The notes beneath the pieces were generated by a model, which did no database searches, was not told where the DNA came from, and saw only the letters and a program-made list of their open reading frames with translations. A DNA stretch of 49,045 nt, from contig NZ_LIQG01000025.1 of NCBI RefSeq assembly GCF_001418015.1, forward strand, positions 1 through 49,045, in the 5' to 3' direction. The DNA comes from Lacinutrix mariniflava. GTDB lineage: Bacteria > Bacteroidota > Bacteroidia > Flavobacteriales > Flavobacteriaceae. This document shows, one piece after another, positions 16,455-26,300 of this stretch. The stretch's first letter is position 1, and each line of letters opens with the position of its first letter. The position numbers and the translations under genes are program-made.

Positions 16455-17036
16455 CTAACCTACAAAATACATTAGTAAATACAAGAATACCCACAGTATA
16501 TCAATAAAGTGCCAGAATGTTCCGGCCAATTCCATACCTAACATATTATCCGCAGAATACTTTTGTTTAAAATGATTATAAATTACAACCAACAAGCAAA
16601 TTAGTCCAACTGCAACGTGTAGTATATGAAAAAAGGCAATTAAAAATATAAATGACGCCTTAGGATCACTAGTCTCACCCGTAAAATAATACCCAGCCTC
16701 TATTAGCGCTCTAAAACCTTGAAATTGAAGTATAATAAACAGTACTCCTAGCACAAAAGTAGTCAACAATAATAGCATTGTTAGTTGTCTATTGTTATTT
16801 CTTAAAGCGCGTTGTGCAAAAACATAGGCAATACTACTACCTATTATTACAAAAACACTCACTAAAAATACTTGTGGCAAATCTAACGCTTTCGACCAAT
16901 CTGGACGTGTACGACTAATTATTACTGCACTTGTTAAACCTGCAAACGACATAAATAATGCGATAAGGCCAAACCAAAGCATCATTTTTTTTGCACGTTC
17001 GTTCTTTTCCTTTAAGGTTCCTTGAGTTAAATCCAT
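16455..17036 (-). CDS. Cytochrome c oxidase subunit III, short form
   Basis: A 193-residue subunit III-type protein with five transmembrane segments (about 18-40, 53-70, 82-104, 125-150 and 168-190). The final helix carries FWHFIDILWVFLYLL. The HILHVAVGLICL segment corresponds to HGFHV in the other subunit III. It starts 2 bases after the heme O synthase stop, so both are cotranscribed. Having two subunit III genes side by side is usual in Bacteroidota. It is not obvious which one joins the main oxidase, or whether both do. Confidence 0.9.
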   Translation of the reverse strand: MDLTQGTLKEKNERAKKMMLWFGLIALFMSFAGLTSAVIISRTRPDWSKALDLPQVFLVSVFVIIGSSIAYVFAQRALRNNNRQLTMLLLLTTFVLGVLFIILQFQGFRALIEAGYYFTGETSDPKASFIFLIAFFHILHVAVGLICLLVVIYNHFKQKYSADNMLGMELAGTFWHFIDILWVFLYLLMYFVG

Positions 17037-17038
17037 AA

Positions 17039-17929
17039 TTATCTAATAAACTTATCTACTACGTAAATAATTTGTAATAATGTAATATAAGAGACACTCG
17101 CTAGCATGAGTTGTTTAGCCGCTTTTTCAGTCATTTTTTTAAATAATTGAATCGCGTAATATAACATAAACAAACCTAAACCAAAGACGATGGTTGCTGC
17201 AACATAAGACAATTTTAATTTCCCTGTTACACCAAAAACTGGCACAATTGAAATTAATATAGTCCAAATAGTGTACATAATTGTTTGTACTGCCGTGCCT
17301 TTATCTTGTTTTTTAGTTGGCAACATAAAGAAGCCTCCTTTTTTATAATCGTTAAATAGAAACCATCCAATGGCCCAAAAATGTGGGAATTGCCAGAAAA
17401 ACTGCAATGCGAATAAAGTTCCTGGTTCAATACCAAAATCGTTAGTCGCTGCTACCCAACCTAACATAAAAGGGATTGCACCTGGAATAGCACCAACAAA
17501 TACAGCTATAGGTGTTTTTGTTTTTAGAGGTGTGTAAGCGCAAGTATATAGAAAGATAGAAATCGCACCAAACATAGCTGTTTGAGGATTTATATAATAT
17601 AAAATAGAGAGCCCTAAAATTGTAAAAACCGTTGCTATTACAAATGCCGTTTTCACAGTCATACGGCCAGCAGGAATAGGACGATTTTTAGTCCTGTCCA
17701 TTAAAGCATCTAAATCTTTTTCTATAATTTGGTTGTAAGCGTTAGAAGCTCCAACCATAAAATAACCACCTAATGCGAGAAGTAATAATGTTGTATAATT
17801 AACCTCGTCTACACCAAGCAAATAACCTGCAACTGAAGAAAACACGACACTTAATGCTAAACGCATTTTAGTGATTTCTTTAAAATCTGAAATTAATGAA
17901 GGTTGTGCTATTGTAGTTTTAGTACTCAA
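17039..17929 (-). CDS. ctaB: Heme O synthase (protoheme IX farnesyltransferase)
   Basis: This UbiA-family enzyme (also called CyoE) adds a farnesyl group to protoheme to form heme O, the precursor of heme A for the oxidase. It is 296 residues with about nine transmembrane segments. The prenyl-diphosphate/Mg motif NQIIEKDLDALMDRTKNRP lies at about 65-83, and a second loop motif reads YKKGGFFMLP. The start is a TTG at 17929 (Ser-Thr-Lys follow); an in-frame stop lies upstream and the next ATG is residue 22 at MRLALSVV. The segment before MRL (SDFKEITK) is typical for the family, so the TTG start is favoured. Confidence 0.92.
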   Translation of the reverse strand: MSTKTTIAQPSLISDFKEITKMRLALSVVFSSVAGYLLGVDEVNYTTLLLLALGGYFMVGASNAYNQIIEKDLDALMDRTKNRPIPAGRMTVKTAFVIATVFTILGLSILYYINPQTAMFGAISIFLYTCAYTPLKTKTPIAVFVGAIPGAIPFMLGWVAATNDFGIEPGTLFALQFFWQFPHFWAIGWFLFNDYKKGGFFMLPTKKQDKGTAVQTIMYTIWTILISIVPVFGVTGKLKLSYVAATIVFGLGLFMLYYAIQLFKKMTEKAAKQLMLASVSYITLLQIIYVVDKFIR

Positions 17930-17977
17930 TGTATTGCTTTGCTTTTAGAGCTTTTGATAGCCCTTAAAAATTTGAGG

Positions 17978-17985
17978 CAAAGATA
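17978..17985 (-). promoter_or_regulatory. -7 box for ctaB
   Basis: TATCTTTG on the minus strand matches TAnnTTTG exactly and lies 48 bases before the TTG start of heme O synthase. Confidence 0.5.
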
Positions 17986-18043
17986 CGTTGTAAAAGTAGA
18001 TTTATAAAAGAAAACTTAGAGGATTTTATAGTTAGCAGTAGAC

Positions 18044-18535
18044 TTAGAAAATTCTATTACTAAAATCTGCAACAAAAGCGGTCACATCTAAATTCCTAAA
18101 AGTTATTATTCCACTTCCGTTCTCTGCTTCATCTATAATGTATACATTTTTACATGTTTTAATTAATCTGAAAAGTGAAAGTCTTAAATACTCTAAATCA
18201 CAATCTATAGATTTTGTAACACTAGAACTAAATAATATATAGTTTTAAACAACGCTCTCTTCTCTTTTTCTTTATAAAAGTTGTTGAATCCATTTCCATT
18301 TCCTTAAAATCGTAATATCATGTAGAGTTTATTTTAGGCATCCTAAAATTATAATCCGCTATTACATTTAAAAAACTCGTAATATCAAATATGTTATACT
18401 ACTTAAATGCCTTAAAATATCATGTAACTGTTTCTTTGTGTAAATTTTCTATCGCATATTCATAACGAAGACGCTATTTTATTGCATCAATAGCGGTTTC
18501 TACGTCATTTTCTTTTGAGAAACTGAAATTAAAAA
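18044..18535 (-). pseudogene. Decayed protein-coding gene of unknown family
   Basis: The 640-base gap between ctaB and remB has no intact gene, but one minus-strand frame reads like protein across most of it, interrupted by four stops. Pieces include SKENDVETAIDAIK (ends near 18480), RLRYEYAIENLHKETVT, YNIFDITSFLNVIADYNF, and MEMDSTTFIKKKRRER (Met at 18299). After a shift of one base near 18230 the frame continues SIDCDLEYLRLSLFRLIK, then NVYIIDEAENGSG, then DVTAFVADFSNRIF and a stop at 18044-18046. About thirteen stops would be expected by chance in a frame this long and AT-rich. I do not recognise the family. Alternative: chance reading through noncoding DNA. Confidence 0.45.
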
Positions 18536-18569
18536 CAAAGAAGATTATTAAAACATTTTAAATGTGCAT

Positions 18570-20678
18570 CTACAAATCAAAATACCAATTAAATAAGTCA
18601 GTTCTAATTCCAAAATTAAACCAAACGGTACTATTATTTAAAACCGTCATTGATTCAGCTTCTGGGTTAAAATTACGGTAACTAATATTTGCAAAGACTT
18701 TTAAATTTGAAGCTGGGTTTATTAAATAACCACCTTGAACACTCGCATTAATGGTATTATTTCTTATGCCTTGTCCTATTTCTACTCCAGAATCGAAAGG
18801 CCTATCTACTTCGCTTTCGAATATATCGCCTCCATAATTAAAATTATCGACACCATTATTTACATCGAATCCACGAACACCTGCAATAAGCTTAGCCTCA
18901 CCCAACCAGCGCTTGTATTTATAACGCCCAATTAATACCACCTCTCTAAAGTTCGCTCCCCAAAGGTGTGCCATTGGTTGGTTATTATGTGCATAATTTA
19001 AAGTAATTGTATTATGAGAATAGGTATAAGGGCGTACTGCATTATACTCCGCCTGCAACATTAAGTCCTTAACTTTAAAAGCATTGTAATACTTTGCTCC
19101 TAATTGTATTCCAAATTTATTTTTCCAACTTCCTTCTCCTCCTTTTGCATCATTCAAAGAGAATTCATCTAAAACAAATTGAGAATACACATTAACATTA
19201 TCGTTAATCTTATATTTTCCTGAAGCTCCAACAATAGCGTTACCCGCATCTTGACCAGTTTCAAATTCGATAGCACGATAAAAAATAATAGGATTTAGAT
19301 AATTAATATCAAACCCTCTATCGTTAGTGTTTGCCCAAATTACAGATTCAAATAATCCTATATTTAAACGCTTATTAACATTCCAACTTAAGTAATGGTT
19401 GGCAATATACTTAGTAAGAAAGGCTCCATCTTCGGTAACTTCAGCCCTAACATCTTTTAACCATGTATAGGTATTTGTATATTTTATTTTCCAAAATTTA
19501 GTATTAAGTTTTAGATAAGGATAAGAACTTGCTACATCACTTTGAAATAACGAACGGTAACCATCACCTATAAAATTCTTTCCATGTCCAAATTGTACAT
19601 TTATAAATTTTGATGGTGTATAAGACAAATAAGCTTCGGCAACTGGATAATCGTATGCATCTTCTTTAAAACTTTTAGCAATACCTCGTCCAGGAATTAG
19701 TGCTGGACCATTAGAAGGCTTGATACTTTCTGCGTAGTCATTAAAATATTGAGCAAACCGACCTTGACTTTCGTAAATAGAAGCCGAGAAATTAAACTTT
19801 TTTCCCAAACCACCTTGAATAAAAACACCTCTTGTATTATTATATGTGTAACTAAAATCGGCATCTGTATCTTTCCCAATTTGTAAATCAAAAATAGGAT
19901 CTACAGTAAACCAATAGTCTTTACCTTGTAATTGTACTAAATGCTCATTCCATAGCTTTTTTCCAACCCAAGATTGAGTTTCTTTTCTTAAGGCTTCATT
20001 TTCTGCATTGAAATCGTGATAAGTAGAAACGTCATCATAAATAAATGGCTTTGACGCCGTGTGACTATTAGTCCCTATTAAATTTGTTGCACGATCAAAT
20101 TGAGAATAACTTTCATGTGAAAACGGGATATTTAATTGACTAGAATATTCACTATTATCGTATTTTTTATGATTTGCCTTAACATTATCCAACTCATTTT
20201 TGGCCGCTAATTCTAAAGCATTTAACTCCTGTCCTGTTTGTTTTTCATTTTGAAGAGCTAAATCTTCAGTAATCGCAGTTTGGTCTTCTAATGGAATTTT
20301 TAATGTTATTGAATATTGTTTATACGTTGCATTGCTATTATAAGTTGCAGGTTCTACTTTTGGAAATTCTTCGATAACCCTAATAGCTTCTGATTTTAAC
20401 TCTGGATAGATAGCATCAACATACATTGTTCTAAAACCACCTTCTTTATCTACTTCAAATAAAATAACAACCTCTCCTTTATAAGCAGCTTCGCTAATAT
20501 GTTCTGGTACTTTGAAATTTTCAAATAGTAAATTAAAAACTTTAGTATCGAAACATTTTTGCATGTTAGCCACCGGTTCTTCTTTACAAGAATCAAAAAC
20601 TGGAGGTTTTTCATTATTATCTTGAGCCATTGCAAAAGACTGAAAACATAGTATTAAAATAAAAGCATAAAACTTCAT
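18570..20678 (-). CDS. remB: RemB-like gliding-motility outer-membrane protein
   Basis: A 702-residue exported protein with a signal peptide (1-18, ending AMAQ). Residues ~27-135 form a TonB C-terminal-like module: PVFDSC, a second Cys in MQKCFD, then GEVVILFEVDKEGGF, then EAIRVIEEFPKVEPA. A hydrophilic linker (~140-230) leads to a long beta-strand-rich part with a Wzi-like outer-membrane barrel look, ending in the aromatic LFNWYFDL. It matches what I remember of RemB of Flavobacterium johnsoniae, a protein needed for normal gliding. The symbol is a family call from memory. The two genes upstream are TonB-type proteins with the same module. ATG at 20678; a TATCTTTC box (20703-20710) is a one-mismatch promoter candidate. 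Confidence 0.65.
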   Translation of the reverse strand: MKFYAFILILCFQSFAMAQDNNEKPPVFDSCKEEPVANMQKCFDTKVFNLLFENFKVPEHISEAAYKGEVVILFEVDKEGGFRTMYVDAIYPELKSEAIRVIEEFPKVEPATYNSNATYKQYSITLKIPLEDQTAITEDLALQNEKQTGQELNALELAAKNELDNVKANHKKYDNSEYSSQLNIPFSHESYSQFDRATNLIGTNSHTASKPFIYDDVSTYHDFNAENEALRKETQSWVGKKLWNEHLVQLQGKDYWFTVDPIFDLQIGKDTDADFSYTYNNTRGVFIQGGLGKKFNFSASIYESQGRFAQYFNDYAESIKPSNGPALIPGRGIAKSFKEDAYDYPVAEAYLSYTPSKFINVQFGHGKNFIGDGYRSLFQSDVASSYPYLKLNTKFWKIKYTNTYTWLKDVRAEVTEDGAFLTKYIANHYLSWNVNKRLNIGLFESVIWANTNDRGFDINYLNPIIFYRAIEFETGQDAGNAIVGASGKYKINDNVNVYSQFVLDEFSLNDAKGGEGSWKNKFGIQLGAKYYNAFKVKDLMLQAEYNAVRPYTYSHNTITLNYAHNNQPMAHLWGANFREVVLIGRYKYKRWLGEAKLIAGVRGFDVNNGVDNFNYGGDIFESEVDRPFDSGVEIGQGIRNNTINASVQGGYLINPASNLKVFANISYRNFNPEAESMTVLNNSTVWFNFGIRTDLFNWYFDL

Positions 20679-20762
20679 AGTCTATTTTACATTTAATTTC
20701 GTCGAAAGATAGCATTTTTAAATTTTTTAATGCTGAAGTTCCCATACTTGATTAAAAATTAA

Positions 20763-20793
20763 AAACCGTTACTACCAAAGGTAATAACGGTTT
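20763..20793 (-). terminator. Terminator after the second TonB gene
   Basis: The arms AAACCGTTA-TACC and GGTA-TAACGGTTT pair fully on the minus-strand RNA, with one G-U pair that is an A-C mismatch on the plus strand. A T-rich stretch follows. It ends the 21616-20819 transcript before remB. Confidence 0.8.
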
Positions 20794-20818
20794 AAAAGTA
20801 ATTAAAACAGTCGTAAAT

Positions 20819-21616
20819 TTATTGAATATTGAATTTAATTGGAAGCATATAAGACACTTCAACTGGTTCATTATCATTTTTACCTGGCTGCATGGTTGGT
20901 ATCTTACCAACCACTCTATTAGCTTCTTTTCCTAAAGCCGCATGATTGGCTTTAGTATCTATAATCTCAACTTCACCCTGTTTATTAATTTTAAACGACA
21001 CATAAATTTTCTGTTTCCCAGTTATACCTAAATCAGTAGCGACATCGGTGTCAAACTTCCTCTGTACAAACTTTGATAATTTATCCGACAAACATTGTCG
21101 TCTACCATTATTAGTCGTTTCTTTTTCGCATCCTGGAAATATTGGAACTTGTTGCACAGCCAAAATATTTATTACAGGCTCTATATCATCAATTTTTAAA
21201 CTAGGGTCATCTGCAGAAATAATTGGAGTAGCCTCCTTTGGCACCACAACATCAACAATATTTTCTACAGGCTCTTTTACTGTTTTATCATTATCTACGA
21301 TTTCTATTTTTGGTTCTTTTGGTTTGGGCTGTTTCGTTTCTTGTTTTTCTTTTGCCTCTACCTCCTTAACAATTTTAAAATTTGGCATTACATAAACAAA
21401 TTCCTCTGTGACTTCTTTTTTTGTTGGCTCATAAAGGTTTTCATTGGATGCAAAAGACATCTCTAAAGCTCCATAACTGGCCAATAAACATAAAATTAAC
21501 CCAACCTGAAAGTACAGCGTGGAGTTTTTTTGTAAATTTGCATCATGCTTTTGTGATTTCTGCACGTTTTTCTCGTTTTGACGAACGAGATCGTGACTTT
21601 TCTTTGAATTGTTCAT
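20819..21616 (-). CDS. Energy transducer TonB-like protein (paralog 2)
   Basis: A 265-residue TonB family protein that would couple the proton-motive force to outer-membrane transport. It has a basic cytoplasmic N-terminus and one transmembrane helix (~33-51). The periplasmic linker is Lys/Pro/Glu-rich (QPKPKEPKIE) rather than polyproline. The C-terminal TonB domain (~165-265) has PIFPGCEKE, RRQCLSDKL, VSFKINKQGEVEII and KEANRVVGKIPTMQPGK. The C-terminal domain is strikingly like that of the neighbouring TonB gene, so they are tandem duplicates with diverged linkers. It is flanked on both sides by terminators, so it is probably a single-gene transcript. Confidence 0.88.
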   Translation of the reverse strand: MNNSKKSHDLVRQNEKNVQKSQKHDANLQKNSTLYFQVGLILCLLASYGALEMSFASNENLYEPTKKEVTEEFVYVMPNFKIVKEVEAKEKQETKQPKPKEPKIEIVDNDKTVKEPVENIVDVVVPKEATPIISADDPSLKIDDIEPVINILAVQQVPIFPGCEKETTNNGRRQCLSDKLSKFVQRKFDTDVATDLGITGKQKIYVSFKINKQGEVEIIDTKANHAALGKEANRVVGKIPTMQPGKNDNEPVEVSYMLPIKFNIQ

Positions 21617-21680
21617 AATTATTAAAGTTTAGATGTTAATATTATGAATAATTAACAATAAGCATACCAAAAACAAAAAA

Positions 21681-21702
21681 CCCGATACAATTTTGTATCG
21701 GG
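21681..21702 (-). terminator. Terminator between the two TonB genes
   Basis: Perfect arms CCCGATACAA and TTGTATCGGG (the innermost bases probably open as the loop) with A/T runs on both sides. On the minus strand it closes the gcvH-vanZ-tonB transcript. Confidence 0.88.
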
Positions 21703-21731
21703 TTTTTAATTTATATGTTTTAAACTAATTA

Positions 21732-22457
21732 TTAGTCTTGTACATTAAATGTTATAGGCAAATCGAAAGTTACTTTAACAGGCTTCCCTCTTTGCTTACC
21801 AGGTTTCATTTTAGGTATTAAACCTACAACTCGTCTAGCTTCTTTTTCTAATCCAGGATGTGGACCACGTGTTTTAACATTAACAATGTTTCCAGCTTTA
21901 TCTATGGTAAAACGTGCATAAATACGTTGCTTCCCACTTAAACCTAATTCTTGACCTAAATCTAAATCAAATTTTCTTGAAACAATTTTGTTGATTGCGT
22001 CAGACATACATTTACGCTTCTCGTTATTGTTTCCCTTTTCACAACCAGGATATACAGGAACACTTTCGATAACTGCAAAAGATACTTCTACATCTTCTTC
22101 TATTTCTTCTACTTCAATTTCTTCAACTTCAACAATTTCTTCTTCTTGAGTTGTTTCTGTAGATTCGATAACCGTTTCCTCTATTTCAGCTTCATCTTCA
22201 ACAACATCAATAACTTCTGGTGCTGGTGGCGGCGGTGGCGGTGGCGGTGGTGGCGGTGGTGGTGCTTGATTTGTAATTGGAATTTCTTCATCCAATTCAT
22301 CATCAACATCAATAGACCTATTATCTACAACACGCTCGTCGTATGTTTTGTAATTGATAGCTGTATATGTTAAACCTAACATTAACAACATACCAACCGC
22401 AAAATAGAGAGAGCTGTTTCTGCCTACGTTTGCTTTAGGGTTTTTCTTTGTTTCCAT
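21732..22457 (-). CDS. Energy transducer TonB (paralog 1)
   Basis: A 241-residue TonB protein: a short cytoplasmic start, one transmembrane helix (~16-34), and a periplasmic spacer with 13 consecutive prolines followed by APEV. A very acidic Glu/Val-rich stretch (~85-130) comes next. The C-terminal TonB domain (~133-241) has SVPVYPGCEKG, KRKCMSDAI, ARFTIDKAGNIV, KEARRVVGLIPKMKPGK and a final LPITFN. The proline spacer and domain order are classic for TonB, which transmits energy from ExbB/ExbD to outer-membrane receptors. No exbB or exbD lies in the window. It sits 42 bases downstream of vanZ and is likely in the gcvH operon. Confidence 0.92.
   Translation of the reverse strand: METKKNPKANVGRNSSLYFAVGMLLMLGLTYTAINYKTYDERVVDNRSIDVDDELDEEIPITNQAPPPPPPPPPPPPPAPEVIDVVEDEAEIEETVIESTETTQEEEIVEVEEIEVEEIEEDVEVSFAVIESVPVYPGCEKGNNNEKRKCMSDAINKIVSRKFDLDLGQELGLSGKQRIYARFTIDKAGNIVNVKTRGPHPGLEKEARRVVGLIPKMKPGKQRGKPVKVTFDLPITFNVQD
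22219..22264. repeat. GC-rich triplet repeat coding the TonB proline run
   Basis: A run of TGG/CGG triplets (CCA/CCG on the coding strand) encodes 13 prolines in a row. It is a local GC-rich island in AT-rich DNA and could vary in length by slippage in steps of three bases without breaking the frame. Confidence 0.8.
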
Positions 22458-22499
22458 TAATTTATTTATTTATGCTTTGCTAAAATAACTATTTATTTA

Positions 22500-22892
22500 T
22501 CAAAAAAGCAAGCTATTATTCTTTTTTATCAAGTGTTTCTTTACACATAACAAAAGTAATGAAGCAAATACCATTCCTAAAACATTTGCTAACACGTCTT
22601 TAAAGTCACTTTCTCTACTTATTGTCACCCAACCTTGAAGGAGTTCTATAGAGACACCATATACCAATGAAAAAAGTGCCGCATAAGCCAAAGCTTTATT
22701 GTATTTAAAGTTTAATTTATAATAAAATACTACAAACCAAAGTACAACAAAAATAAAATGTGCTATAGCATGCCCAACTTTATCGTTAAATGAAGGCATC
22801 TCTTTTACAATACCGTTTATCTTTATTAAGCATAAAGCAGATAACGTTAGCGTGTAAAAAATACTTACCAAAAGACTAAATTTCTTAAGCAC
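22500..22892 (-). CDS. VanZ family membrane protein
   Basis: A 130-residue VanZ-like protein with four transmembrane segments (about 5-22, 40-57, 68-86 and 97-117). It shows the family features: an [19 protein letters not shown] segment with the conserved Asp, Lys and His, and EL(L)[21 protein letters not shown], where the RE.D..D..AN..G pattern defines the family. VanZ from enterococci lowers teicoplanin susceptibility, but most homologs have no known role. The start is a GTG at 22892, overlapping the gcvH stop by 8 bases, so it is coupled to gcvH. Clinical resistance should not be inferred. Confidence 0.88.
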   Translation of the reverse strand: MLKKFSLLVSIFYTLTLSALCLIKINGIVKEMPSFNDKVGHAIAHFIFVVLWFVVFYYKLNFKYNKALAYAALFSLVYGVSIELLQGWVTISRESDFKDVLANVLGMVFASLLLLCVKKHLIKKNNSLLF

Positions 22893-23265
22893 TAATTAGT
22901 GCTTTATAAGCATCGGCAGATAACAAAGAATTTAATTGGGAAGCATCAGTTACTTTAACTTTAACCATCCAACCATCTCCATAAGGATCTGAATTTACTT
23001 TTTCTGGCTCGTCTTCAAGAGATTCGTTAAATTCTATAATCTCTCCTGCAACTGGTAAAAATAAATCTGAAACGGTTTTAACAGCTTCAACTGTACCAAA
23101 TACTTCTTCAGCATCTAAAGTTTCATCAACAGTTTCTACTTCAACATAGACAATATCACCTAATTCGCTTTGTGCAAAATCTGTAATGCCTATTGTAATT
23201 ACGTCTCCTTCTACCTTAACCCATTCGTGGTCTTTAGTATATTTTAATTCTGATGGAATATTCAT
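22885..23265 (-). CDS. gcvH: Glycine cleavage system H protein
   Basis: A 126-residue lipoyl carrier that shuttles the methylamine group between the P, T and L proteins of glycine cleavage. The lipoyl site is Lys63 in [12 protein letters not shown], and the KYTKDHEWV start and [13 protein letters not shown] end are family signatures. ATG at 23265. Its own promoter (23289-23318) precedes it, and it overlaps vanZ. The other glycine-cleavage genes are not here. The order sprA-gcvH-vanZ is, from memory, common in Flavobacteriaceae. Confidence 0.97.
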   Translation of the reverse strand: MNIPSELKYTKDHEWVKVEGDVITIGITDFAQSELGDIVYVEVETVDETLDAEEVFGTVEAVKTVSDLFLPVAGEIIEFNESLEDEPEKVNSDPYGDGWMVKVKVTDASQLNSLLSADAYKALISA

Positions 23266-23288
23266 TGTATTTATTTTATGATTTTTTA

Positions 23289-23318
23289 CAAATGTATTTA
23301 AATGCTTTGGGTTTTCAA
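23289..23318 (-). promoter_or_regulatory. Promoter of the gcvH-vanZ-tonB operon
   Basis: The best flavobacterial promoter in the window: TTG (23318-23316), a 19-base spacer, then TACATTTG (23296-23289), matching TTG-N17-19-TAnnTTTG. The predicted start of transcription is about 17 bases before the gcvH ATG, so this operon need not depend on sprA. Confidence 0.75.
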
Positions 23319-23339
23319 ATAGAAAAATTAAACCATTTT

Positions 23340-26300
23340 TTAGTTACCAAAATTATATCTTAAAGTAAACCCAGAACGTATTGTTGTTTGTGGGAATGCG
23401 GTAGATATAGCATATTCTGAAAACGTGTAATCGAAGTAGAAAATACCTGTTAAGTTTTTACTAAACGCGTAGTTAGCATTATACTTTAAACCGTAAATGG
23501 TTTGTCCGCTTGTTATTTGATTATTCTCTAAATCTAAGTATCTAATAATTGTTTTATTGTCTCTAACCGAAAGGTTAGCCTCCATTAATAAATCGCTTAC
23601 AATTGATTTTTTAGGTCCTGCTAATTTAGATTTTATACGTACATCTTTAAATCTATAACCTAACTTCAGCGAATATTCTTTACCCTGAATTTCGGTCATT
23701 AAATTATTATCGAAACTTAAAGATAATAATCTATCCTTTCTAACCTCTACTCCAACAACTACAGAGTTTTTCATTTCCATATCTACCTTAATTAACGGAC
23801 TAAATAGCTCGGTTAAGTTGATATTACTATATAGCTCAGCATTTTTAAAGTTACCAGCTTGGTCTAAGTCATCTGATGGTTGAGACGCATAAGGCTCACT
23901 GTAATCTATACCGTTAAAATCTAGATTTGTTCTAAACTGATTAATAGTATAACTTGATCGGTAACCATGTGATAATGATAAACGTTTAAAACGTTTTTTA
24001 AACCAATTAAATTTCATTAGTCCTGTGTACTTAAGATCCCAGTTTGGGATTGGTACATTTCTAAAGGCTCCTAATTTTGTCTTCTCTGCATTTTGACCTG
24101 TATAAGCACTTAAGAATGCTGGTAATAATACTGCTTGGCTTGTTTTACCAAAACCTAAAGGATATCCTTCTGCATCCACATCTCCAACATTAGCTCCTTT
24201 TTCTGCTGCTAATCGTCTAGCAATTGTTAGTCTATTCTCTCTAAACGCATCAAAAGCTTCTGAGCTAATTTCATCGCTCTTGCCAAAGGCAGTAGGTAAT
24301 GTAAATGTTGATATATTAAAGTTACCAAAAACATTAGGTGTTAGAGAAGTGTATTCGTTATTATCTATTCTATAATTCTCGGTATAATTTTCAGCATACG
24401 TTCTTGTTCCAACTAAATCTATTTTTAAGTCGTTAAATGGCTCTAAGTTTGCCGAAAGATCTAACTGCTTAGTATGGTTTTTGGTGTATTGCTGATTAAA
24501 ATCTGGAAACACAGTTAACCAACCATTTCTAGCTGCTAAATCTCTAATATCACTTTGACTTCCTAAAGTATAACCAAATGTTGGTTTTGACGCACTAATA
24601 AAACCTGGAGTATCCAAAAACCCAGGTAAAAATGTTCCATTGTTTTCAGAATAATTAGCTTGAATACGCTTTACAGAAGTTAAAATTCCAATACCAAAGT
24701 TTGTGATTCCTGTTCCCAAACCACTCTTCTTTTTGGCTGCTGCCTTTTTATCATCTTCTTTGCTAACTGTTCCCGGAGGAGTAGCCGATCTTGATAGTCT
24801 ACTAACTTTTCCGTTACTTTTTATTACGCGTTTTTTCTTAATACCTAAGTATTTATAAAACTTACGCATATCTAACGTAGAGTTAATATTATGTGTGTTT
24901 CCATTAGAAATAGAATTCCCTAAATCGTATGTTAGACCATCATCTGCCACAAGCTCTCCAAATAAATCTGATCCTTTTTGCCACTGATATAAACCTTGAT
25001 AAGAATATGTCGCTTTAAGAAAATCAAGTGCAGGAAATTTACTAAAAGGCAACTCGTAGTTTATACCTAAAGTTTGTGAGCGCATATTTGCGTCTCCAAT
25101 ATCAAAATACCCATTCCAAACATCTTGACTCGAATCTTGCTCTCCATTAATAATATTGTCTTTAAAATAATTTCTAACAATATTATTATTTGCGACTGCA
25201 AAATTAAATGATAATGATTTTGTTAAATTCCAATTTACTGTCGATTGGAAATCGAAGTTATAGTTTCTTCTAAATAATTCTTCTAAACCAATATTATTTC
25301 CGCCCAGCTCTACTTCTCTAAAGCGCTGTCTATTAAATTGTCTTTTTATATCAGAATTAACCGTAAAACTTGAAGGCAATAAATTAAGATTAAAATCTTT
25401 TAAAAGCTTCCAGTATTTACCAGTAAAAAGAGAATCATTCTTTTTAAACGGCTCGAATACTTTTGGTTCAAAATTATAGGCATAACTCGCACCCGTTCTT
25501 GCTTGCTTATCTATAGAACGTTCTATTTCGAAATCGCGATGTTCTACTTTGTTATATGAATGGTTAAATGTTAGGTTCTCTACATCGTAAAAACGAGGCT
25601 TAGACTCTCCTGTCCTAACCTTTCTAACACCAATAAAATTGATACTTCTACGTTTTGTATATTCCTCAGATTGTTCTCTGATAGTTTTCTTTTCATCAGC
25701 ACTTCCAGCAGCATCAATTCTGTCCTGAAGCCTTAAATCTTCGTACTGCGCATCGTATTCTGGTGTAATTAATTCTACACCTTGACCATAATTAAAAGGT
25801 AATTGAACGCCCCATTTTTTAGGTAATAATTGCCCAATATTTATATTAGTAACAACATCGTACTGTTTAACCTCTTCCATACTGCGCTCTTGTGGACCTT
25901 GATCTACAGAGCCAAAACCAGCGGTACTCATTCTACCTGTTGCACTTATGTTTGCAAAATCAGCAAAATTAGTATCTACATTCATTATTGCAGCCCAACC
26001 ACCTTCATTATCCATATCTGATAATCGAAGTTCATTAAACCAAACCTCTCCACATTGCGTATTAGGTGAGCCATTTTTAACACCAACCATTAAAGTTCTT
26101 ACTGCTCCAAAATTTGGATTCCCTTTTATTGCTAATCTCGTTTGACCTAGCTCATAATTCTCATATTGGGTAGCTGTTGGGATTTGTATTAATTCTCCAT
26201 TTACAACATCGTAAAAAGTAGCATCAGGATTTGCTAAAGTACCATTTGCAATTCCTAGAGATTTTATTTGTTCTAAAAGTTCTAATGGTAAATTTATTTC

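Noticed and set aside
18228-18245. A T-TTA-AAA heptamer as a programmed -1 frameshift site
   Set aside because: The downstream protein-like frame is reached by a +1 shift, not -1, and several in-frame stops lie upstream, so decay is the simpler reading.
22500-22892. VanZ as a glycopeptide resistance gene
   Set aside because: No other van genes are present, the protein is a generic VanZ-family member in a gcvH operon, and Gram-negative cells are not the usual setting.
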